Source of the DNA: an uncultured Bacteroidaceae bacterium
GTDB lineage: Bacteria > Bacteroidota > Bacteroidia > Bacteroidales > Bacteroidaceae
Reading direction: 5' to 3'
Assembly: GCA_904502235.1 (NCBI GenBank)
Contig: CAJGDP010000032.1
Location: 1-17,174, forward strand
Length of the DNA stretch: 17,174 nucleotides
The notes below the pieces were generated by a model. That model ran no database searches. It worked only from the letters and a program-made list of their open reading frames with translations, and had not been told where the DNA came from. Shown piece by piece: positions 1-6,282 of this stretch; the stretch's first letter is position 1; the number at the start of each line of letters is the position of its first letter. The translations under genes and the position numbers were made by a program.

Positions 1-96
1 GGTCTTGCCTACGCTCGAAAATCTTACCGATGACTAAGCGTGTAGAAAGCATATTGTTTCCCTGTTTGGACGAGGGTTCGACTCCCTCTAGCTCCA
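1..96 (+). ncRNA. ssrA: tmRNA (transfer-messenger RNA), 3' portion, truncated by window edge
   Basis: tmRNA rescues ribosomes stalled on broken mRNAs and tags the incomplete protein for proteolysis. Seen here: a conserved 3' block (actaagcgtgtagaaagc, about 33-50), a perfect 5-bp T-stem with a 7-nt TTCGACT loop (72-88), and the 3' acceptor strand TAGCTCC (89-95) with discriminator A at 96. The acceptor strand would pair, allowing G-U, with GGGGCTG, the usual tmRNA 5' end, which lies outside the window. The CCA end is not encoded (ACA follows), so it would be added after transcription. The segment around 9-15 can partly pair with 37-45, as in the last pseudoknot of the family. The tag reading frame is upstream and not visible. 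A tRNA is excluded because no anticodon or D arm fits before the T-arm. Confidence 0.93.
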
Positions 97-140
97 CAAA
101 AAAGACTTCTCAATATATTGAGAAGTCTTTTTTGTGGAGC
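91..140. terminator. Bidirectional intrinsic terminator inside a perfect 50-bp palindrome
   Basis: Positions 91-115 and 116-140 are exact reverse complements, with no mismatch and no spacer. The inner stem carries A6/T6 runs on both flanks, so an RNA from either strand ends in a hairpin followed by a U-run. That fits a shared terminator between the convergent tmRNA and rny genes. The outer seven bases of the left arm are the tmRNA acceptor strand GCTCC plus AC, and the right arm repeats them in inverse (GTGGAGC). This is longer than termination requires. Confidence 0.85.
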
Positions 141-163
141 ATTAGCAAACTGATAGCAATATC

Positions 164-1702
164 TTATCTTGCGTAGTTTACTGCGCGTGTTTCGCGGATT
201 ACAGTGATCTTTACCTGTCCGGGGTAAGTCATCTCGTCCTGAATCTTCTTTGCAATTTCGCCCGACAGCAATTCGGTCTGCTTGTCGTCAATCTTGTCTG
301 CACCGACGATTACGCGCAACTCGCGACCAGCCTGGATAGCGTATGTCTTGGTAACGCCGGGGTATGACATTGCAAGCTGCTCAAGGTCGTGCAGACGCTT
401 GATGTATGCCTCAACAATTTCGCGACGTGCACCGGGGCGTGCACCAGAGATTGCATCACAAACCTGAACGATTGGAGCAATAAGGCTAGTCATCTCCACC
501 TCATCGTGGTGAGCACCGATGGCATTGCAGATATCTGCTTTCTCCTTATATTTCTCGGCAATCTTCATACCATACTCTGCGTGTGGCAATTCGGTCTCCT
601 CATCGGGTACCTTACCAATATCGTGCAATAGTCCGGCACGTTTTGCCTTCTTGGGGTTCAAACCAAGTTCGGCGGCCATCACAGCACAAAGGTTGGCAGT
701 TTCGCGTGCGTGCTGCAACAGGTTCTGACCGTATGATGAACGGTATTTCATCTTACCTATGATACGGATAAGCTCGGGGTGCATACCATGGATACCAAGG
801 TCTATTGTGGTGCGCTTACCTGTTTCGATAATCTCTTCCTCAATCTGTTTCTTTACCTTTGCCACAACCTCTTCAATACGTGCGGGGTGTATACGTCCGT
901 CAGCAACAAGCTGGTGGAGTGCAAGGCGTGCAATCTCGCGACGTACAGGGTCGAATGCGCTCAAAACAATTGCCTCGGGTGTGTCATCTACAACAATTTC
1001 TACACCTGTAGCAGCCTCGAGTGCACGGATGTTACGTCCTTCACGACCGATGATACGTCCCTTCATCTCATCGCTTTCAATGTGGAATACTGTAACAGAG
1101 TTCTCGATTGCTGTTTCGGTAGCAACACGCTGTATTGTCTGGATTACAATCTTCTTTGCCTCTTTGTTTGCAGTCATCTTTGCATCGTCTATGATATCGT
1201 TGATGTATGATGCCGCTTCGCTCTTTGCCTCCTCTTTCAGAGACTCCACAAGGCGTTCCTTTGCCTCTTCTGCCGACAGACCGCTGATGCTCTCGAGCTT
1301 TTCGCGCTCCTGTGCATGTAACTTGTCAAGTTCTTCCTGCTTGCGCTCCAATACGTTCTTCTGCGCATCAAGGTTGTCCTTCAAGGTTTCAAGTTCGTTC
1401 TTGCGACGCTGAAGGTCTTCGTTGCGCTGGTTGAACTGTACCTCGCGCTGCTTAAGGCTGTGTTCAGCCTGCTGAATCTTGTTGTTACGCTGCGAAATCT
1501 CTTTCTCAAGTTCTGCCTTCTTGTTCAGGAATTTCTCCTTTACTTCCAGCAACTTGTTCTTTTTGATTACCTCGGCCTCTTTGTGCGCATCGTCGATTAT
1601 ACGCTGACGCTTTGCCTTCAAACCGAATCTGTTTATCAAATATTGGCATACGAAACCTATTGCAAGGGCTGCCAATCCAATGATTAATGTTTTGATGTCC
1701 AT
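164..1702 (-). CDS. rny: Ribonuclease Y (membrane-anchored endoribonuclease)
   Basis: RNase Y starts decay of many mRNAs by single endonucleolytic cuts at the inner face of the membrane. The 512-aa product is of normal family length. It has an N-terminal membrane anchor (about 4-22), a long charged coiled coil (about 30-150), a KH RNA-binding domain with GRIIGREGRN at about 215-224, and an HD hydrolase domain with the metal-binding pair in LLHDIGK (His360, Asp361) and a later AHHDE. The C-terminus has the family's AGRELRVIV segment. I chose ATG at 1702 (MDIKTLIIG). An in-frame ATG at 1735 would add 11 residues, but it lies in the 3' arm of the upstream RNA hairpin and spoils the standard N-terminus. 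It is last in the zapA group and ends 24 bp from the shared palindromic terminator. Confidence 0.97.
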   Translation of the reverse strand: MDIKTLIIGLAALAIGFVCQYLINRFGLKAKRQRIIDDAHKEAEVIKKNKLLEVKEKFLNKKAELEKEISQRNNKIQQAEHSLKQREVQFNQRNEDLQRRKNELETLKDNLDAQKNVLERKQEELDKLHAQEREKLESISGLSAEEAKERLVESLKEEAKSEAASYINDIIDDAKMTANKEAKKIVIQTIQRVATETAIENSVTVFHIESDEMKGRIIGREGRNIRALEAATGVEIVVDDTPEAIVLSAFDPVRREIARLALHQLVADGRIHPARIEEVVAKVKKQIEEEIIETGKRTTIDLGIHGMHPELIRIIGKMKYRSSYGQNLLQHARETANLCAVMAAELGLNPKKAKRAGLLHDIGKVPDEETELPHAEYGMKIAEKYKEKADICNAIGAHHDEVEMTSLIAPIVQVCDAISGARPGARREIVEAYIKRLHDLEQLAMSYPGVTKTYAIQAGRELRVIVGADKIDDKQTELLSGEIAKKIQDEMTYPGQVKITVIRETRAVNYAR

Positions 1703-1730
1703 ATAGTTATAAATTTTATATATAATAAAA

Positions 1731-1780
1731 CGCATTGCCGTCAGGGCAACAGGAAACCTGTTTGCCTTTGTTGCAATGCG
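1731..1780 (-). ncRNA. Structured intergenic RNA between zapA and rny; 6S-like candidate
   Basis: Read on the minus strand, an 8-bp closing stem (CGCATTGC / GCAATGCG, 1773-1780 with 1731-1738) encloses a symmetric 6x6-nt internal loop (AACAAA / CTGACG). Above it is an apical arm of GGCA/TGCC, one bulged A and ACAGG/CCTGT closed by a TTT loop. A T-rich tail (TTTTATTATATATAAAA) follows. Closing stem, open central bubble and apical arm is the general plan of 6S RNA, and in E. coli ssrS lies directly downstream of zapA, as this element does. Bacteroidetes are known to have short 6S-type RNAs. It could instead be a plain terminator or attenuator ahead of rny. The structure is seen directly; the 6S identity is inferred. 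Confidence 0.45.
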
Positions 1781-1806
1781 TGAAATTGTAAATTGTCAAG
1801 GTATAA

Positions 1807-2097
1807 TCAGTCCTCTAATGTGTTTTCTACAAGGCGTGTCAATTCGTTTATCTTACGCATGAGTTCAACAGGATTGCTGTTGTTCTCCCCTTTAACAGAG
1901 TTGAACGCAATGTCAAGGGCAACCATGGTCATTACGCGAACTCCTTCTTCGCCTGTAAAAAGCTCTTTATATAGCGACAGCGTATTGTTTACCAAACGTG
2001 CAGCCTGTCTGTAGTATGGTTCTTCGCTTGCCTTTACGGTAAGCGGATATGCAATGCCGTCAATTATAAGGTTAATTACCAATTTTCTATCTTCCAT
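1807..2097 (-). CDS. zapA: Cell division protein ZapA
   Basis: ZapA binds FtsZ and cross-links protofilaments in the cytoplasmic Z ring. The 96-aa product has the family size and layout. A short beta-rich N-terminal part (KLVINLIIDGIAYPLTV) ends in an EEPYYRQAARLVN segment typical of ZapA. A helical half follows with VMTMVALDIAFN and a C-terminal coiled-coil helix (about 70-94). The start is ATG at 2097 (MEDRKL); a TTG two codons upstream is less likely. It begins 13 bp after the stop of the small coiled-coil gene, so the two are probably co-transcribed. The structured RNA and rny follow downstream. Confidence 0.88.
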   Translation of the reverse strand: MEDRKLVINLIIDGIAYPLTVKASEEPYYRQAARLVNNTLSLYKELFTGEEGVRVMTMVALDIAFNSVKGENNSNPVELMRKINELTRLVENTLED

Positions 2098-2110
2098 ATG
2101 CAAAGGTGTT

Positions 2111-2404
2111 CTATTTTTTCAACGACTCGATGCAACGGTCAATTTCACGCACCAGCTTGGATATTTTCTCTTTGGTCTCGTTTACAGCATTGTCGCTGAG
2201 ACTCAATATCTTCGCTTGCTTAAGATTGTCGTAACTCTTTTCGAGTGCGATACAGCGCTGTTCCAACTCTTTGAGTGTATTTTCTTTCTGTTGGAGTGTT
2301 GCTGTCAGTTCCTTATTGCGTTCTTTTTTCTGCTTGTATTCAAAAACAAGGCGGTGTAGTTTCTCTTCAAAGTTCGCAATAATAGTTCTGTCGTTCTCTG
2401 TCAT
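2111..2404 (-). CDS. Small coiled-coil protein upstream of zapA (ZapB-like candidate)
   Basis: This 97-aa soluble protein has no signal peptide or membrane segment. Residues about 10-90 are rich in Lys, Glu, Gln and Leu with heptad-like spacing (FEEKLHRLVFEYKQKKER, LKELEQRCIALEKSYDNLK), as expected for one long coiled coil with a short break near LSLSDNA. Its position directly before zapA suggests a Z-ring accessory role comparable to ZapB, the short coiled-coil partner of ZapA in Gammaproteobacteria. That is inference from size, coiled coil and neighbour, because I see no family-specific motif. The start is ATG at 2404 (MTENDRT). A candidate Bacteroidales -7 box lies 18 bp upstream, so this may be the first gene of the operon that ends with rny. 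Confidence 0.75.
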   Translation of the reverse strand: MTENDRTIIANFEEKLHRLVFEYKQKKERNKELTATLQQKENTLKELEQRCIALEKSYDNLKQAKILSLSDNAVNETKEKISKLVREIDRCIESLKK

Positions 2405-2422
2405 AATACAACAATCAATATA

Positions 2423-2430
2423 CAAATATA
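2423..2430 (-). promoter_or_regulatory. Candidate -7 promoter box TATATTTG for the coiled-coil/zapA/rny group
   Basis: On the minus strand TATATTTG matches the Bacteroidales -7 consensus TAnnTTTG exactly and lies 18 bp before the ATG at 2404, giving a short leader. A TTTG upstream (2445-2448) is only 14 bp away, closer than the usual -33 spacing, so the -33 element is uncertain. Confidence 0.45.
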
Positions 2431-2494
2431 TATAGTTTTTTTGACAAAGTAAAAACTTTGTTGTTTTTTTTACGACGAAGATGTTTTTTTACAC

Positions 2495-3073
2495 TTAAAC
2501 ATCCTCTGCCATAAGCATAATTCTGTATGCTTCCGCCTTCTTCTCCAATGCCAGAGGGTATGCTCTTGATGATGACGGCATACGCCAGAAATGCAACTCT
2601 TTCCCGTTTGCAATTATTTTTGACATGCAGCCTACAGCAGGTTTCTCACAACCGAATGTATGTGTTATAACATCGGTGGCTTTTTCTCCGGTTGTAACAA
2701 TAGCTGTGCAATGTGGAATCTGTTCCAATAACGCCAATATGTCTGTGACAGTAACCACATCAAGAAATTTGTCCGAAGCATTGTCCTTCAAGCGTACAAC
2801 CTCGCTGGCGGTGTCGTACAGCGCAATGCCTTTCTCGTGGCAGAATTGTTCTATACTCTCTTTGCAAAAGCGTTTCTCGCCTTTTATTTCGAAATGGTGC
2901 TTATTATTATAAAAGATGTAACCGAAAATTCGCCACATGTCGTTTATCCAGTTAGGATAAAAGAATTCCATGCTCCACCGTGCCCGTGGCGGTGGAAAAC
3001 TGCCGAGCATCAATATTTTTGCGTTTGCAGGCAGGAATGGCTCTAAAGGGTGTCTTTCGCTTATATTGTTCAT
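2495..3073 (-). CDS. Uracil-DNA glycosylase superfamily protein
   Basis: This 192-aa protein resembles the UDG-superfamily members often annotated in Bacteroidales as uracil-DNA glycosylase family or DNA-deoxyinosine glycosylase. Such enzymes remove deaminated bases to start base excision repair. Seen: a first motif ILMLGSFPPPRARW (about 20-33) followed by FYPNWINDMWRIFGYIF, a middle segment GIALYDTASEVVRLKDNASD, a strand ending AIVTTGEKATD (about 125-135), and a late loop RMPSSSRAYP (about 164-173) that corresponds to the DNA-intercalating region. The classical GQDPYH motif of family 1 UDG is absent, so the substrate is not fixed by sequence alone. The start ATG at 3073 gives MNNISERHPLEPFLP. 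Codons about 6-31 recur, altered, at 4381-4460. Confidence 0.82.
   Translation of the reverse strand: MNNISERHPLEPFLPANAKILMLGSFPPPRARWSMEFFYPNWINDMWRIFGYIFYNNKHHFEIKGEKRFCKESIEQFCHEKGIALYDTASEVVRLKDNASDKFLDVVTVTDILALLEQIPHCTAIVTTGEKATDVITHTFGCEKPAVGCMSKIIANGKELHFWRMPSSSRAYPLALEKKAEAYRIMLMAEDV
2980..3059. repeat. Direct repeat copy A (inside the glycosylase gene)
   Basis: This 80-bp stretch aligns without gaps to 4381-4460, with 68 of 80 positions identical by eye. It covers about codons 6-31 of the glycosylase gene. The last 30 bp of the repeat are identical in the two copies. Confidence 0.9.
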
Positions 3074-3119
3074 GGTTGTTTTATGCTTGTCTTGATTGGC
3101 TATTTTAATGGGCTTGCGG

Positions 3120-4304
3120 TTATTGTTGGGGATAAATGTCCTTTGTCTGGTTAATCTTGTCGTATTCCGATTGTGTAATCTCCTCGGTCAGAATGATACC
3201 GTTGCCGAAGATGGTCTTTTCAATGACAATACGGCTCCAATCTTTTGATACTGTCATTTGTGGTGTGTGAATGGGTAATTCCATTCTGCCGTTGTCGTGC
3301 AATATGCATTGGCGGAATATGTAGGAATCGTCTGTTTCTCCATGCAGGATGTAGCGGACGGCATGCTTGTGAGCCATTCCGCTCAGGCTTGTCTCGACCA
3401 TATATTTGCCGTTCGTATAGTAGAACTTGAAATCCCCTACCTGATAATTGTCGTTTCTATAATATAATTCCCCGGTGCGCATGCCTGTGGCGCCGCTGCA
3501 TGGGTGCGGTTTTGTGTTCTGGTTGGCCGAACCGCCACCTATGTATGTGATGTGGTATGAATTATCCCATCTCTTCTTGATGTATTTGCTTATGTTTGAA
3601 TTGTTTACAGAGTAATTCTGTGAATTGTCGCAATCGTTGTGTCTGCCATATACTACAAAGAAATCATCGCCGTCGGATTCAATCAGGTGAATGCAAAGGT
3701 CATTACCCCATACATCCTCCCTTATTTCTGCCGCCATCTTGTCGTAATTGTCGGCAAGGAAATAACCCTGTGATGTGAATTCTTTGGTCTGGCTCATTAC
3801 CACAGTCCACAAGGCTCCGTCATAAGTGGCATTGGTGATGTAATATCCTTTGTCCCAATTGTGCTTTATCCAACTCTTTATGTTTGACAATTCGTCCCGA
3901 CGATAGCACTGCATCCAGTAGTCGTGCCCTTTGGACATTACTACAAGCCATTTATCTTTTCCTCTTGATATGGATGTGATTCTGTAGTCTTCGTTCCACT
4001 TCTCCTTTATCCAATCTTCGGGCCACGAGGTGGAGTATTTGTATGTCTGCTTTCCTATCCCCGTGTTTTTAGCCATTGTGACGAACCAACCATTCTTTGT
4101 GTAGGCCGCCGAAGTAATTCTCCTTTCCTCCTGGTTCCAATGCTTCTTTATCTTGTCCTCTTGCAAAGCCTTCCCTTTTCCTGAATAGAACCATGTCTGG
4201 TTGGTGTATGGTCGGCCGTTCTCGGTTATGATGATGGTCTTGTCCTGTGCATTGGCCAGTAATGTCATTGCTGAAAGCAATGTGAGGAGCATGAGTCTTT
4301 TCAT
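3120..4304 (-). CDS. Secreted protein with tandem ~45-residue Trp/Tyr-rich repeats (DUF7477-like)
   Basis: The 394-aa product begins with a clear Sec signal peptide (charged MKR, hydrophobic core, ANAQ cleavage near residue 20) and no lipobox Cys, so it is probably periplasmic or exported. Residues about 45-260 hold roughly five degenerate tandem repeats. Each has a helix like DWIKEKW or KSWIKHNW, a strand like YRITSIS or YYITNAT, and a strand like KWLVVMS or LWTVVMS. This W-I-x-x-x-W ... Y-x-I-T ... W-x-V-V-M-S pattern resembles DUF7477 repeats known at the C-terminus of plant casein-kinase-1-like proteins. Residues about 275-394 form a separate beta-rich region with no recognised family. 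Ligand and function are unknown. The gene lies between two copies of the glycosylase 5' segment and stops 46 bp before the glycosylase start. Confidence 0.85.
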   Translation of the reverse strand: MKRLMLLTLLSAMTLLANAQDKTIIITENGRPYTNQTWFYSGKGKALQEDKIKKHWNQEERRITSAAYTKNGWFVTMAKNTGIGKQTYKYSTSWPEDWIKEKWNEDYRITSISRGKDKWLVVMSKGHDYWMQCYRRDELSNIKSWIKHNWDKGYYITNATYDGALWTVVMSQTKEFTSQGYFLADNYDKMAAEIREDVWGNDLCIHLIESDGDDFFVVYGRHNDCDNSQNYSVNNSNISKYIKKRWDNSYHITYIGGGSANQNTKPHPCSGATGMRTGELYYRNDNYQVGDFKFYYTNGKYMVETSLSGMAHKHAVRYILHGETDDSYIFRQCILHDNGRMELPIHTPQMTVSKDWSRIVIEKTIFGNGIILTEEITQSEYDKINQTKDIYPQQ

Positions 4305-4330
4305 ATTTGCGTTGTTTATTACTTGTATGG

Positions 4331-4338
4331 CAAATGTA
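4331..4338 (-). promoter_or_regulatory. Candidate -7 promoter box TACATTTG for the repeat-protein gene
   Basis: TACATTTG on the minus strand matches TAnnTTTG exactly, 26 bp before the ATG at 4304. No TTTG lies at the normal -33 distance; the nearest is about 30 bp upstream. The same box, TACATTTG, precedes the GH92 gene. Confidence 0.4.
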
Positions 4339-4380
4339 TGAAAAAAGTTGAATAATCGTTCTGTTCCACAAAGAAAAAGA

Positions 4381-4460
4381 GTGACGGCTGTGGTGGAAAA
4401 CTGCCGAGCATCAGGATTTTTGCATTCTTTGGCAGGAATGGCTCTAAAGGGTGTCTTTCG
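4381..4460. repeat. Direct repeat copy B (glycosylase remnant)
   Basis: This is the partner of 2980-3059 in the same orientation, offset by 1401 bp. Mismatches cluster at the 5' end on the plus strand and at 4414-4430. The final 30 bp (4431-4460) are identical to copy A. Confidence 0.9.
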
Positions 4461-4601
4461 GTTGTTGGTATATTATATAATATTGTCTGCTTGTATTCTT
4501 TTTCAAAGATAAATATTTTTCAACAGTTTAAATGCAGTACGGAATAAAAATGCTATATTGCGCTTGATTTCAGTAATGGTTTCAAATATAGGACATTGAT
4601 T

Positions 4602-5312
4602 ATGGAACAGAAGAAAAAGATTGTAGTTTTTACAGGTGCCGGTGTGAGTGCCGACAGTGGCATAGCAACATTCCGCGATGCTGACGGTCTTTGGGCAAAC
4701 TACCGCATAGAGGATGTATGTACACCCGAGGCATTGAAGAATAATAGAGCGCAAGTGATAGAATTCTATAACTTGCGACGCAAGGAGTCTTTGACCAAGA
4801 AACCCAATAAGGGACATATTGCCATTGCTGAAATGGAGGAGTGGGCTGATGTATGTGTGATAACGCAGAATGTGGATAATCTCCACGAACAGGCAGGTTC
4901 GACACGTGTGGTGCATCTCCACGGTGAACTTATGAAATTGCGTTCACAGGAGAATCCGGAACTTATCTATGATATAAACGACGGTTGGGAACAGAGTCTG
5001 GATGAACGTGGCGAGGATGGAGCGTTATTGCGTCCGCATATTGTCTTCTTTGGAGAGGATGTACCTATGTTCAACCTGGCAAGCAGGATTGTAGAGGTGG
5101 CGGATATACTTATAGTGGTGGGTACATCGTTGGCTGTTTATCCTGCCGCATCGTTGGTCTATTTTGTGCGTAACAATGAAGTTCCTATCTATCTTGTTGA
5201 CCCGGGAACGCCTGATACGTCAAGGATTTGCAATCCTTTGACTCATATAAAGGAGCGTGGTGCTGTTGGTGTTCCGCTGTTGGTGGAAAAACTGCGTAAG
5301 GAGTTGGCTTAG
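4602..5312 (+). CDS. Sirtuin-family NAD-dependent protein deacylase lacking zinc-binding cysteines
   Basis: Sirtuins remove acyl groups from lysines using NAD+. The 236-aa protein has the complete Rossmann-type motifs GAGVSADSGIATFR (12-25) and TQNVDNLHEQAG (88-99), and catalytic His107 in HLHGEL. It also has LLRPHIVFFGE (142-152) and VGTSLAVYPAASL (173-185). The segment between HGEL and RPHIV, which holds four zinc-binding Cys in CobB-type enzymes, has none; it reads MKLRSQENPELIYDI and so on. Tyr56 and Arg59 in EFYNLRR match the Y-x-x-R pair that marks desuccinylase/demalonylase activity in SIRT5 and CobB. The start is ATG at 4602, not the TTG two codons upstream. The gene stands alone and converges on the DUF2156 gene with 12 bp between stops. 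No strong promoter box was found upstream. Confidence 0.92.
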   Translation: MEQKKKIVVFTGAGVSADSGIATFRDADGLWANYRIEDVCTPEALKNNRAQVIEFYNLRRKESLTKKPNKGHIAIAEMEEWADVCVITQNVDNLHEQAGSTRVVHLHGELMKLRSQENPELIYDINDGWEQSLDERGEDGALLRPHIVFFGEDVPMFNLASRIVEVADILIVVGTSLAVYPAASLVYFVRNNEVPIYLVDPGTPDTSRICNPLTHIKERGAVGVPLLVEKLRKELA

Positions 5313-5324
5313 TTTGCGAAACTG

Positions 5325-6227
5325 TTACTTTTTGTACATCTCGTAACGTTGTATCATCATTACTGGGTTGTATGCACGCTTAACCTGACGCAAACCAGGG
5401 TCGCCCAGGTCCTCTTCGCGGTTGGCGTATACAAGTTCGGGATGTTGCGAGAGTATGTCGTTCACAAACATGCGGTTTATTGCTTCGCTTGCGCCTGCGA
5501 TATTGTGGTCGGCTTTTTCGATATGTACAAAAAGGGTGTCGCCAAAAATTTCACCAAGCGTGAATGCCGCTATTTTCCCGTTGATGCGTATGATGCCTGC
5601 AGGCTGTTCGTATTTGAGAAGGTTTCTGACGGTTGCCATGCATTGCCATTGTTCGTAGCATCGCATGTTGTCCTCGCGGTTGTGTTGACATTCTCTGTTT
5701 GCTGCAAGGAAATTTATGACATCCTTTATGTCGTTATGCGTGCATCTGCTGTATGAATATGACGGTTGTTCTGCTATGAACTTGTTGTAGCGGTTGCGTT
5801 TCTTGTTCAGTGCCTTGCCTTGCAGGGTGGAGAGTTTCTGTATGTCGTAGACATAATCGCTCCAGTTTTCCAGTTCTGTGCATTCAAAATCGGGAAGAAG
5901 CCCTTGTAATTCGGTAACGAATTCCTGCGGAACTGCTGTAAGGCGTAGCTCTTTCCCTGTTTCGTTACAGTGTGCCTGCAACAATGCAACAGATTCGCTC
6001 AGGCTCATCTTGCCTATTGGAGCAAGATATGCTTCGCTTTGCAGGTCGCTCTGCGACTTGCACTCTATGAATAGGGTGTCGTCCGATATAGCATACTTGT
6101 AATTCATGAATCTTGCCCACATGACAAGGTTGCCCGGTGTGTAGTCGCACGAGCGTGTCTGTTGCTCTTTTGCAAAGGGCAACAGCTCTTCTACCGTTTC
6201 GATTGTTATGGGTTTGAATTCAAGCAT
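5325..6227 (-). CDS. DUF2156 (LPG synthase C-terminal-like) GNAT-fold protein
   Basis: This 300-aa soluble protein is related to the C-terminal catalytic domain of phosphatidylglycerol lysyltransferase (MprF), which has a duplicated GNAT fold. Seen: an N-terminal half ending in ENWSDYVYDIQKLSTL (about 120-135), a basic helix ALNKKRNRYNKF (about 138-149), and an acyltransferase-like half with INGKIAAFTLGEIFGDTLFVHIEKA. It ends with the family signature ANREEDLGDPGLRQVKRAYNP. There is no membrane domain, so it is not a full MprF; the aminoacylated substrate, if any, is unknown. It follows yidC and the 209-aa gene in the same direction, after a 53-bp gap occupied by a hairpin. Promoter boxes are not evident in that gap, so read-through from yidC is possible. 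Confidence 0.82.
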   Translation of the reverse strand: MLEFKPITIETVEELLPFAKEQQTRSCDYTPGNLVMWARFMNYKYAISDDTLFIECKSQSDLQSEAYLAPIGKMSLSESVALLQAHCNETGKELRLTAVPQEFVTELQGLLPDFECTELENWSDYVYDIQKLSTLQGKALNKKRNRYNKFIAEQPSYSYSRCTHNDIKDVINFLAANRECQHNREDNMRCYEQWQCMATVRNLLKYEQPAGIIRINGKIAAFTLGEIFGDTLFVHIEKADHNIAGASEAINRMFVNDILSQHPELVYANREEDLGDPGLRQVKRAYNPVMMIQRYEMYKK

Positions 6228-6243
6228 GGTCGGTTGTATTATA

Positions 6244-6282
6244 AATTTTCAAGCCCCGGCATAATGCCGGAGCTTGAAAATT
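6244..6282 (-). terminator. Strong hairpin overlapping a stop codon (terminator or attenuator)
   Basis: An 11-bp arm and a 6-bp arm (6244-6254/6272-6282 and 6256-6261/6265-6270) pair with one C/A mismatch and a 3-nt loop. The outer arm covers two bases of the TAA of the 209-aa gene. On the minus strand the 3' side is AAAATTTATAAT, a weak U-run, so it may only reduce transcription into the DUF2156 gene. It may also protect the yidC mRNA 3' end. On the plus strand the tail is ATTATTTTTT. Confidence 0.6.

Larger units (their letters stand above)
4319..4465 (-). pseudogene. Truncated second copy of the glycosylase 5' end
   Basis: Read on the minus strand this encodes ERHPLEPFLPKNAKILMLG followed by SFPPQPS, close to residues 6-31 of the intact glycosylase, including the first active-site motif. 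Homology starts just after where the ATG would be (no ATG is present in frame here). After PPQPS the similarity stops and the frame runs through unrelated sequence (LFFFVEQNDYS...) to a TAA at 4319-4321, just before the repeat-protein gene. It lacks over 80 percent of the protein and cannot be a functional enzyme. It is best read as a remnant of a duplicated or replaced glycosylase gene. Confidence 0.8.

Noticed and set aside
60..96. 3' half of a tRNA
   Set aside because: The T-arm and acceptor are tRNA-like, but the upstream sequence holds the conserved tmRNA block and no anticodon arm.
1703..1735. Eleven-residue N-terminal extension of RNase Y from an upstream ATG
   Set aside because: The upstream ATG is inside the 3' arm of the intergenic RNA hairpin, and the shorter start gives the standard membrane anchor.
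2444..2462. AT-rich hairpin (ACAAAGT / ACTTTGT) followed by a T-run on the plus strand
   Set aside because: It would terminate plus-strand transcription, but no plus-strand gene lies upstream. On the minus strand the run after the stem is A, not T. The 7-bp A/T stem is weak, so I did not call a terminator.
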